Source: Poriferisodalis sp965198245 (GTDB lineage Bacteria; Actinomycetota; Acidimicrobiia; Acidimicrobiales; Poriferisodalaceae). Taken from it: a stretch of 64,000 nt of DNA. This document shows positions 1 to 7,127 of the stretch, piece after piece. A program made the position numbers and the translations under genes. Position 1 is the first letter of the stretch. Each line of letters starts with the position of its first letter. The stretch lies in assembly GCF_965198245.1 (NCBI RefSeq), contig NZ_OZ240249.1, forward strand, positions 372,001-436,000, in the 5' to 3' direction. The notes beneath the pieces were generated by a model. It did not search any database, was not told where the DNA came from, and saw only the letters and a list, made by a program, of their open reading frames with translations.

Positions 1-330
1 GAGGGCTGTAAACGATCGGTGGAATTTCGAGATTTGCATGCGAACGGTGACAAGCCGGTCGACTGCGCCCATGGCGGCTCGGGCAGCGTTGGCAGTGCGC
101 TCGGCAGGGTCCTTGGCAAGCGTGATCGCAGCGAGGACTGGCGCAGCTTCGCCCGCGACATCGGCGTGGACGCCCGCTGGGCCGCCGAACAGATACAGCG
201 CTTCGCAGCAAACACACCCGCTTGCCTACAAGCCGAGATCGACGCGCTGTCCCCCGACAACAGGTCCAGCGGCATCACCACCCGCCTGCTGGCAGCGATC
301 ACTCAACGCTGCGACTCCATCACCGCCTGA
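1..330 (+). CDS. HipA-like C-terminal fragment (partial, runs off the left edge)
   Basis: The frame is open from base 1 to a TGA at 328-330 and reads about 109 residues; a GTG at 19 is an internal candidate start but the gene probably begins outside the window. The stretch around residues 45-109 (WRSFARDIGVDARWAAEQIQ, then a final helix LLAAITQRC) resembles the C-terminal helical tail of HipA-family toxin kinases, where a Trp...FA..IG segment precedes the last helices. No catalytic NxxDHxxN motif is inside the visible part, so I cannot say whether the kinase is intact. It lies convergent to the gene ending at 400. It could instead be an unrelated helical protein. Confidence 0.4.
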   Translation, partial: EGCKRSVEFRDLHANGDKPVDCAHGGSGSVGSALGRVLGKRDRSEDWRSFARDIGVDARWAAEQIQRFAANTPACLQAEIDALSPDNRSSGITTRLLAAITQRCDSITA

Positions 331-399
331 ACGGCCGAACACACGCCCGACCGCAGCAAAAGTCAGCGCCGCCCGCCGCGATCTGTAACGCGACTTCGG

Positions 400-1701
400 T
401 CACGCCGCCACGAGCTCGGCGATGCCGTGGTTCTCGATCTGGTGTCCGATCACGTAGGAGGACACGCCGAACTCGTCAGCAAGATCGGCGATGAGGTCCT
501 GATCGACGAACTGAACGGTAATCCTCTCCGCCAAGCTCGCGGATGGGGCCAGGAACTCAGCTGCAAAGGCTCGGTTCCGCTGCTGCCGCTCAGTGTTGGC
601 TCTCGTGAGCAGAGCGTCGTTGCTGGTTGTCAGCGCCTCGGCCAATGCACGGCAAAACAGAAATCGTTGACTGGTCTCCCCGGCCGCCCTCAACCCGAAT
701 GACACCGTCTGCGAGTCTCGGGGCCTCACCACTCCATCGATCGACGTCAGCGCACCCAGAGATTGGACGGGCCGGGTGGCCCGGTTCAGCGTCGCGACAT
801 CGTGGCCAATTGCCTCCGCTAGCTCTGCTGTCGTGGCGATGAGTTCACCGTTGAGGCCGAACACCTGACGGGCCCGCCGCGCCAGCTCATATCCCGCCTG
901 CCACGGACGGCTCGCATGGTGAGGCAGGTCGCCCGAATGCAGCAGACTTGCCCCAAGCCGAACCTCATTGGGCACCGCCTGCTCCATGGCCTTGTGGATC
1001 GCGGTGCACGCCGCCAGCGGCTCGTCGGGACCCAACGCGGGCAGAGCTTCCTCTCGCAGATCGCCCAGCAACTCTCCGACCTGCAGCACGAGGCTCTTCT
1101 GCGGCTCGTCAAGGTCGTAGGGATCCCTGCCGAGTCCTGCCGCGGTCGCGCAGAACGCCAGCTCGTCGGCATCAGTGGCCTCGATGGCCGCCCACTCTGA
1201 CTGCAGATGCGTGGCGGTGATGCCGCATGCCGCGAGTCGACTCACCACCATGTCAACGAAATCAGAACAGTCCTGCACGAACTGGTCACGATCAACCGTT
1301 ATCGAGCCGCGACTTCGAAACTCGAGCTCGTTCCACTCCGACATCCGGTCGCTCCATACGATGTGCGTCAGTCGGCCAGCCGAGCTGAATCGCACATCGG
1401 GGAAGGCGTAGCCCTCTGCACCGGTCACCAGACTGTGGCGCTGAGCGAACGCCCGATCAGTTCGGTTGAGGAGATTCTCTGCCTCATAGGCGAGGAACCA
1501 CCAATTCGACACCAGCCATTCGGCCATGGGATAGAGAGGGACATAGACAGCGTCACGCAGTGTCCGCGCTCGCTTGTCGTCAACCCGGGTCAGCACCGCA
1601 TTGTCGGCTTGAATGCGTAATGAAGCGAACGTTGCTGCCAGTTCCGGACCCTTGATGCCGGTGCCATCAAGCCATTCGACATCGAAGCGCAGTGCGTTCA
1701 T
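400..1701 (-). CDS. ImmA/IrrE-like domain protein lacking a clear HExxH motif
   Basis: 433 residues from the ATG at 1701 (MNALRFDVEW), preceded by GAGG 5 nt upstream; this start overlaps the stop of the upstream gene (ATGA), so the two are translationally coupled. The last 60 residues (QRNRAFAAEFLAP, then IADLADEFGVSSYVIGHQIE) match the conserved end of ImmA/IrrE peptidases, where an FAAELLxP helix is followed by an HTH-like VS..VI..QL segment. In that family the zinc motif HExxH lies about 30 residues earlier; here the place (about 340-355) reads RFLFCRALAEAL, with no HExxH. The protein may therefore be a non-catalytic sensor or binding partner. The N-terminal 300 residues are not recognised. 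Family assignment is moderate; function is inferred only. Confidence 0.6.
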   Translation of the reverse strand: MNALRFDVEWLDGTGIKGPELAATFASLRIQADNAVLTRVDDKRARTLRDAVYVPLYPMAEWLVSNWWFLAYEAENLLNRTDRAFAQRHSLVTGAEGYAFPDVRFSSAGRLTHIVWSDRMSEWNELEFRSRGSITVDRDQFVQDCSDFVDMVVSRLAACGITATHLQSEWAAIEATDADELAFCATAAGLGRDPYDLDEPQKSLVLQVGELLGDLREEALPALGPDEPLAACTAIHKAMEQAVPNEVRLGASLLHSGDLPHHASRPWQAGYELARRARQVFGLNGELIATTAELAEAIGHDVATLNRATRPVQSLGALTSIDGVVRPRDSQTVSFGLRAAGETSQRFLFCRALAEALTTSNDALLTRANTERQQRNRAFAAEFLAPSASLAERITVQFVDQDLIADLADEFGVSSYVIGHQIENHGIAELVAA

Positions 1702-2090
1702 CGGGGCCTCTCCATGTGCAGGGGCCACTCGTCTGGCCTGAGCGGGTAGCCCTTGTACGAACCGTCGCCCTTGTTGACGAGCCGCGCTTCGAAAACCGTG
1801 TCGTCCAGTCGGTGCCACGCATAGCGCGGGTAGCCGTCTTCCCATGGCCCACCGGTCGAGCCAGCGCGCACGGCGGAACGAAGCCAATCCGTGACCACTT
1901 CGGCGTCGTTGTGCTCCCGGGGGCAGATGGACGCGTCGCTGCGAGGACGGGGGTGGCCCGCGAATGTCGGCATGTCCTTGTGCTCAGGGCTGCCGACGTA
2001 GCGAACACGGTCTGCCAATGCGTCCAGATCGGTGCCTGGCGGGACGATTCGAGTGCGTTGCCGGGGACGTTGTCGATTCGGTGACCGCAT
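1698..2090 (-). CDS. Hypothetical protein, coupled partner of the IrrE-like gene
   Basis: 130 residues from ATG 2090; a frame extension to 2243 exists, but its translation is low-complexity and arginine-rich, so the shorter start is preferred. No strong ribosome site was seen at ATG 2090. The protein is polar and soluble, with residues such as FAGHPRPRSDASICPREHND and ending PLRPDEWPLHMERPR. No family is recognised. Its stop overlaps the start of the IrrE-like gene by 4 nt, the usual arrangement of two-gene toxin-antitoxin or defence modules, so the pair probably works together. The role of this partner is unknown. Confidence 0.6.
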   Translation of the reverse strand: MRSPNRQRPRQRTRIVPPGTDLDALADRVRYVGSPEHKDMPTFAGHPRPRSDASICPREHNDAEVVTDWLRSAVRAGSTGGPWEDGYPRYAWHRLDDTVFEARLVNKGDGSYKGYPLRPDEWPLHMERPR

Positions 2091-2266
2091 GGTCAAAATG
2101 CTACGAGACCGCTGTCCAGGCCGCGCTTTGCGAACCCGATCGGCACCGAGCACAACGGTGGTTGAGGGAGTCAGCCAGCGGTTCAGTGCTTGTGTCGGCG
2201 TTCCTAGCTGATGGGCTTCAACTTCCACAGGGTCAAGTGCCAACAGCGACGAGGGCGGAGTCGCGA

Positions 2267-2296
2267 GGAGCCCCGGGGCCGAAACCCCGGGGCTCC
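2267..2296 (-). terminator. Terminator hairpin of CWB2 gene A, part of a conserved 3' module
   Basis: Perfect 12-bp stem (GGAGCCCCGGGG / CCCCGGGGCTCC) with a 6-nt loop. It lies about 70 bp beyond the stop of the minus-strand CWB2 gene A. It belongs to a ~110-bp module (2262-2372) nearly identical to the segments after paralogues B (about 9856-9966) and C (about 16930-17040), including the stop-codon region. Confidence 0.75.
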
Positions 2297-2367
2297 TTCT
2301 CAGTTCTTGCTGACCCGATCGGGCGGGCAGGCCACCCGACCGTTCAGTTCAACTCTGCAGCTAGCTC

Positions 2368-5300
2368 CTACTGGGGAGCCTTCACGCTGCTGCTGCGCCC
2401 GATACGGACCTGCGAGCGAGTGTTCATGCTCTCATCAACCTTGATGGTTGTGGTCGCGTCGTCTGCGTAGCCAAGGGCGACCGGCGCAACTGCCGCACGA
2501 GCGTCAGTCTCGACCTCCGTCGTGTTCGGGTCGTCGGTGACTTCCGAAGCGCCCGCCGCTGTGGTCACGAGGTCACGCAACGCCGGCAGCATGATCGCCG
2601 AACTCGTCGTCGCCTCATAGCGGACAGTCGTCCCAGGGTCCGAGAACACATAGTTGTTGTCGGCACTCTCGTCCGTGTCCGCCGTACCCGGGTCATCGGG
2701 CGAGTTATCCAGCGCTGCCAAATTGAGATCAGCTCGCACCTCGTCGGTCAGGCCATGGTTCGGGGACGTGGCGTCAGCTGCTTGAGCGTCGACGACTCCA
2801 GCCTTCCCGGCGCGTTCAGCCGTTGCAGCCAGAATGTCTTCGAGCAGCTCGTTGTTCTCGGTGCCACTCAAGCCGGTTGCGCTGATGTAGGCGTTGAACG
2901 TCACCTGGATCGCAACCTTGGTCTCGCCGCCAGCCAACGCACTGATCGACCACGCGGCGCTGTCATCGGCCAAATCACCTCGCACGGGACCGCCGCGGAC
3001 GAGGGTCTCGATGCTCAGCTCCTTCTTGGTCGCAGCCGAACCGCACTTGCCAACGTTGTCGCCGGTGATGGTGTCAGGGTCGGTGTCGACCTTCACCTCG
3101 AACATCGCCGCGAAAGCACTGTTGGCCTCGAGTTCAGCCGCCAGATCGCCGAACGTGGCCTTGCCGTTGATGAACCGCACGAACACGGTCCGATCGCGGC
3201 TGTTGACCCGAACATCGATGTCGAGGTCCTTCTCGTCGTCGTAGCTGCTGGTCTTGTCGAACACGACCGACCACAGGTTGCCGACTGCACCAGCAGCGGC
3301 ACCGTCAGCCTTGGCAGCGATCCAGATGTCCGGAGCGTCGATCGAGCTGTCGTCGGGAGTGGTTGCATCGCCGTCGTCGGGCGCTGTGCCAGCACCACCA
3401 GTCAGGCTGTGAGGCACCGCAGCCGCAGCTTGCTTGCTGTGGTTCAGGTTGCTCATCAGCACCGATGTGATGCGCGGGGTCGCCTGCGCCTTGATGGCCG
3501 TGAACGAGCGCTGCAGGTTCTTGTTCTTGTTCGGGGATGTGTCCACGATCGCACCAGCAGCAATGGTCACACGGTCACCAGGAGCCAGATCGGCCGCTGT
3601 GCCGGTGGCGTCGCCGTTCGCATCGGTGGTCTGGAAGTCCAGGTGGCCGTCGGCACCGATGACCACAGTCTTGGTGTCGCCTGCGGTGGCATTCCGGATC
3701 GTGACGATCGGGTCTTCGCCGGTTGCTGGCGCAGCGAGCCGCGGGTCACCCTCAGAGACGGTGACTTCAGCCGTATCGCGGCCAGCAATCATGATGACGC
3801 TGATCGTCGGACGTGTCCGGTCTGCCGGTGGCGCAGCGATCGTCACCGATGTCGCACCAACCTTGCGCTGGTCAGCATCAGAGCCGAGCTTCGCTCCGGC
3901 CACTACCGAGACGGTGTCGCCGGCCTTCAGCTTGTTCGACAGCTTCACAGTCACCGTGTCGGGGTCGCAAGCGCTTCTGGCACCCGCGCCGTGATAGACG
4001 TCGTCCAGCCGTGCCGGGGCACCGTTGATCTCGAGAATGTCGCGGATCGCGTCTGCCAGATCGGTGTTGTCGACGTTGTCGCTGAAGTACAAGACGATCT
4101 TGTCGTTGTCGACCTGAGGCGCGTCGTCCGCGTTCATCTTCTTGTCTTTGTTGACGTCCATACGGTCGTCGGGCGTAACGTCATCGTCGAGGGCAGTATC
4201 GGAGTCCTCGCCGCCGTTGCCGATTTGCACTGACAGGGCATCAGCCGAAGCTGCTGCCGCAACTGCGGCCTGCATCACGCTGTCGCTCACAGCAGCAGTG
4301 CCGCCGATCGCCACGATTTCCAGGTTCAGCTTGCCAGCGGCCGTTGCTTCTGGCGTGGCAGCCAGGTAGTCGCGCACCGCTGCGGGCAGTGTGTCGCCCA
4401 CAATCAGCATCGGGACCAGGTCGCCGTCGTCATAACCGGCGGAGGTGCTCGAAAGCACCGGTGCAGCTGCGACGCCGTCGGGCAGGCCGTCCTGGCTCAC
4501 CAGCGCAACCGTGTCAGCTGACGTCGGCGCAAGGTCGTCCTTGCAGTCACCGGTCAGCAGTCCGGCCAGCTCGACCGAGGTGCCTGCTGGTGTGTCGCCA
4601 GCGATGCGGTCCACGGTGTCAACGCCAGCGTCGCTGAGCGCGTTGGCGACGTCGTCGGAGACGGCATCGGTGCCGCCCACGATCACGACATGCTCGATGT
4701 CCTCAGCCTCGATGAAGTCCGCAGTTGCCATCGGCAGCTCTTCGGCTGCGGTCAGCAGCAGCGGCAGCTGGAGACGGTGAGCGATCGGGCCGACCATCAT
4801 GGCATCGACCAGCGACACGTCGCCGCCGTTCGTCAGCAATGCCGCCGGATCCTCGCCGCCGCACCATGCGGCGCCGCCGCCCAGCTCCGCTGCTGCAGCA
4901 GCAGCGGTCGCGTAGCGGTCCGAACCCGCGATGCGGGACACCGTAGGCTCATTCACGAGTGCCTCGATGTCTTCGGCCACCATGTCGGACACTGCACCAG
5001 CGCCGCCCAGGATGTAGACGGTGCCGACGCCGTAGTCCTCGATGAAGTCGGCCACGCCGCCGTGCAGGCTGTCGCTTGGCGTCAGCAGGATCGGCGCATC
5101 AAGGAAACCGGCAAGACCGGCAACCGACACTGCGTCAACCAGCGCCCGGCCCGATGCGACGAACACGCTCGGAACCCCGCCAAGGCCCGTGGCATCGCCG
5201 AAGTTGTTCGCAAGACGAAGCGAAGTGTCGTAACGATCACGGCCGCCGAACTCCCGCACCATCGGGGTATCGGCGTCGTCGTCGTGATCGACGAGCGCTT

Positions 5301-5424
5301 CGCTAGATGTGTTTGCGGCGTGGGCTGGGGAGCCCGCTACGACCGCAAGCACCGATGCCATGAGCATCGCCGCCAGGATCGCTGCGAGAGAGCGCCTGCC
5401 CCGCCGCCTCTGAGTGGTAGTCAA
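2368..5424 (-). CDS. CWB2 surface protein, paralogue A
   Basis: 1018 residues from a TTG start at 5424 (M-TTTQRRRGRR), with AGGGAG 10 nt upstream; the same TTG and leader occur in paralogues B and C. Residues 1-36 are a basic signal peptide ending SPAHA, with an RRS segment that could be Tat-like. Three CWB2 repeats follow to about residue 395 (FGGRDRYDTSLRL, IAGSDRYATAAAAA, and YILGGAGAVSD, VVIVGGTDAVSD loops). These repeats bind cell-wall polymers in Gram-positive bacteria. Next comes an Asp-rich, EF-hand or dockerin-like stretch (DVNKDKKMNADD), then Ig-like segments (DRTRPTISVIMIAG) and a C-terminal tail SQVRIGRSSSVKAPQ shared by A-D. Secreted and wall-associated; the exact function is unknown. 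Confidence 0.9.
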   Translation of the reverse strand: MTTTQRRRGRRSLAAILAAMLMASVLAVVAGSPAHAANTSSEALVDHDDDADTPMVREFGGRDRYDTSLRLANNFGDATGLGGVPSVFVASGRALVDAVSVAGLAGFLDAPILLTPSDSLHGGVADFIEDYGVGTVYILGGAGAVSDMVAEDIEALVNEPTVSRIAGSDRYATAAAAAAELGGGAAWCGGEDPAALLTNGGDVSLVDAMMVGPIAHRLQLPLLLTAAEELPMATADFIEAEDIEHVVIVGGTDAVSDDVANALSDAGVDTVDRIAGDTPAGTSVELAGLLTGDCKDDLAPTSADTVALVSQDGLPDGVAAAPVLSSTSAGYDDGDLVPMLIVGDTLPAAVRDYLAATPEATAAGKLNLEIVAIGGTAAVSDSVMQAAVAAAASADALSVQIGNGGEDSDTALDDDVTPDDRMDVNKDKKMNADDAPQVDNDKIVLYFSDNVDNTDLADAIRDILEINGAPARLDDVYHGAGARSACDPDTVTVKLSNKLKAGDTVSVVAGAKLGSDADQRKVGATSVTIAAPPADRTRPTISVIMIAGRDTAEVTVSEGDPRLAAPATGEDPIVTIRNATAGDTKTVVIGADGHLDFQTTDANGDATGTAADLAPGDRVTIAAGAIVDTSPNKNKNLQRSFTAIKAQATPRITSVLMSNLNHSKQAAAAVPHSLTGGAGTAPDDGDATTPDDSSIDAPDIWIAAKADGAAAGAVGNLWSVVFDKTSSYDDEKDLDIDVRVNSRDRTVFVRFINGKATFGDLAAELEANSAFAAMFEVKVDTDPDTITGDNVGKCGSAATKKELSIETLVRGGPVRGDLADDSAAWSISALAGGETKVAIQVTFNAYISATGLSGTENNELLEDILAATAERAGKAGVVDAQAADATSPNHGLTDEVRADLNLAALDNSPDDPGTADTDESADNNYVFSDPGTTVRYEATTSSAIMLPALRDLVTTAAGASEVTDDPNTTEVETDARAAVAPVALGYADDATTTIKVDESMNTRSQVRIGRSSSVKAPQ

Positions 5425-5777
5425 GGTTCTGTTTCTCCCTGTTCTGGGTTCTCCAAGACGGGAAGTTTTCCCGTCTACCTAGTCAAACCCTGCGTCGCCG
5501 CAGTTTGTGACAACGCCGACTCGTCGGTGGGCCCAGCGGTGCGGTATCCCGCGTGGCGAAGCCCGCGCGTTCTGAGTCAAGCGCTCGGTGCAAAGCAGTG
5601 TACAGACGGGCAGCCCGGTGTGATAGGGCGTATTTTGGCCGATCTTCTCCCGCTCTTGTCGGTGGCTGCGCATTCTGCATTACATCGATGAACACGAACG
5701 GATCAGACGATTTCCTGGCTCATGAGCATGGGGTGGCTCTCAACGTGATCGTCCGCCGTGGGACAGCAGAGCACCCT
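5425..5777. other. Leader and promoter region of CWB2 gene A; no gene seen
   Basis: 353 bp between the start of A (minus strand) and the 3' end of the integrase. It contains the AGGGAG ribosome site next to the TTG start and the inverted repeat listed separately. Short open frames here are arginine-rich and look like antisense noise. No tRNA, attachment site or convincing -10 box was recognised. Confidence 0.5.
5456..5476 (-). promoter_or_regulatory. Perfect inverted repeat in the 5' leader of CWB2 gene A
   Basis: AGACGGGAA-GTT-TTCCCGTCT: 9-bp arms with a 3-bp spacer, about 30 bp upstream of the TTG start. It could be an operator or an RNA hairpin in the leader. It is not present at the same place before paralogues B or C, so it may regulate only A. 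Confidence 0.45.
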
Positions 5778-6953
5778 CTATTTCTTCGCACGAGAGGAGC
5801 CGCGCTTTGGCGCGATGAAGTCGGCCCAGGCGGCCATGAGCACACGCCGCTGTTCGAACAGGTCGCCGCGCACATACGCGGACTCGGTGCTGTTGCCCAC
5901 GACATGGGCGAGTGCAGCCTCGCTCACCGCCCACGGTGTCGAGGTGGCCTCGATGGCCCAGGTCTTGAACGACGACCGGAAGCCGTGCACGGTGCAGTCG
6001 AGCTCGTTGGTGCGCAGCAGCTTCAGCAGTGTCTGCCAGCTCAGCGGATGTCCGGACTTGAGCGGTGAGGGGAAGACCAGCCCAGACCCGTCGTCCAGTC
6101 GGCGGGCGCCGTCGAGAGCCTCCAGCGCTTGGGGGCTCAGCGGGACACGGTGCTCAGTGCCTGATTTCATGCGTTCGTCGGGGATGCGCCATGCTGCGTT
6201 GCCTTCGTCGATCTCGGGCCACCGGGCACCGCGGGCTTCGCCTGACCGTGTTGCGGTGAGCGCAAGGAACCGAAGACAGAGCTTCGCAGCCTCGCTGGCG
6301 CCCGATGAGGTCAACTTCTCGAGTGCGCGGGGAACGTCCCTGTAGTCGAGTGCCCGCTGATGGCGGCGGATCCTGGGAATCGGCGGGAGGGCCGCTTCGA
6401 TGCCGTCGCCGGCGGGATTCGAGGGAATGTGCTCATACAGCGCCATGGCATAGGCCAGCACTTTGCGAATCCGCTGGCGGACTCGGCGAGCCGTGGCGGG
6501 CTTGTCCTGCCAGATGGGGTGCAGTACCGCCAGGACGTCGGCGCGGGCGATGCGGTCGACAGGCAGATCCTGCAGCGGAGCGGCGTGGCGCCGCAGCGAG
6601 TCGAGCCACTCCTGAGCATGACGAGCGTTGCGCCAGCTCGGCTCGTTGAGCGCATGAACCGCAGACGCTGCCTCCGCGAAGGTCAGCACATCGCGGGCGC
6701 GTGGCGCTTTCGCCGGGCGATCGTCGGCAGCATCGGCACGCAGCCGAGCGGCCTTCTCGCGGGCATCTTCGAGGCCGACCGCCGGGTAGGGGCCCAAACC
6801 GATGTCCCGGCGCTTGCCGTCGACGGAGATCCGGGCGATCCACGAGCGCCGACCTGAGGGCTTGACCACGAGCGTGAGCCCGCCGCCATCGGCGTGCTTG
6901 CCCGGAGCGGCAAGTTCGACCTCTGATGCGATGAGCCGCCCGGTTTGTGCCAC
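5778..6953 (-). CDS. Tyrosine recombinase (phage/island-type integrase)
   Basis: 391 residues from GTG 6953, with AGGG 7 nt upstream; a longer frame to 7043 adds 30 residues before the normal DUF4102 start and is not preferred. The N-terminal arm-binding domain (ELAAPGKHADGGGLTLVVKP, then GLGPYPAVGLEDAREKA) is the DUF4102 type found in P4-like island integrases. A core-binding domain follows, then the catalytic domain with R236 (TATRSGEARG), H323-x-x-R326 (HGFR), H350 and Tyr360 (SAYVRG). All catalytic residues are present, so it is probably active. It lies between the head-to-head CWB2 paralogues A and B. No flanking tRNA or clear att pair was seen; the element it mobilises is unknown. Confidence 0.9.
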   Translation of the reverse strand: MAQTGRLIASEVELAAPGKHADGGGLTLVVKPSGRRSWIARISVDGKRRDIGLGPYPAVGLEDAREKAARLRADAADDRPAKAPRARDVLTFAEAASAVHALNEPSWRNARHAQEWLDSLRRHAAPLQDLPVDRIARADVLAVLHPIWQDKPATARRVRQRIRKVLAYAMALYEHIPSNPAGDGIEAALPPIPRIRRHQRALDYRDVPRALEKLTSSGASEAAKLCLRFLALTATRSGEARGARWPEIDEGNAAWRIPDERMKSGTEHRVPLSPQALEALDGARRLDDGSGLVFPSPLKSGHPLSWQTLLKLLRTNELDCTVHGFRSSFKTWAIEATSTPWAVSEAALAHVVGNSTESAYVRGDLFEQRRVLMAAWADFIAPKRGSSRAKK

Positions 6954-7127
6954 GGAGTTGCCCTGACTGTTCCCCACCTCGGTACCCCAAGAACTAGGGG
7001 GTCCAGAGTCCCAAAGGGGGTCCAAACCCGCGCGAACTATCAATTTCCCTGCCGACCGACCTGCGGCTTTAGGAGCCTCGTTCCACGAGATGGCTCATGA
7101 ATGCGTGGAACAGGGAGAAACAACACC
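6954..7127. promoter_or_regulatory. Integrase upstream region with short direct repeats, and leader of CWB2 gene B
   Basis: The 9-mer GGGGGTCCA occurs at 6997-7005 and 7016-7024, a 19-bp spacing (about two helical turns), just upstream of the integrase. Such spacing suits arm-type or regulator binding sites, but this is not proven. The right end (7111-7127) carries the AGGGAG ribosome site and conserved leader of gene B. Confidence 0.35.

Noticed and set aside
5778..7043. Start of the integrase at 7043
   Set aside because: Adds 30 residues before the conserved DUF4102 start and lacks a ribosome site; GTG 6953 has AGGG at good spacing.
6954..7127. tRNA attachment site for the integrase
   Set aside because: No cloverleaf or T-loop sequence found on either strand near the integrase; only short GGGGGTCCA direct repeats.
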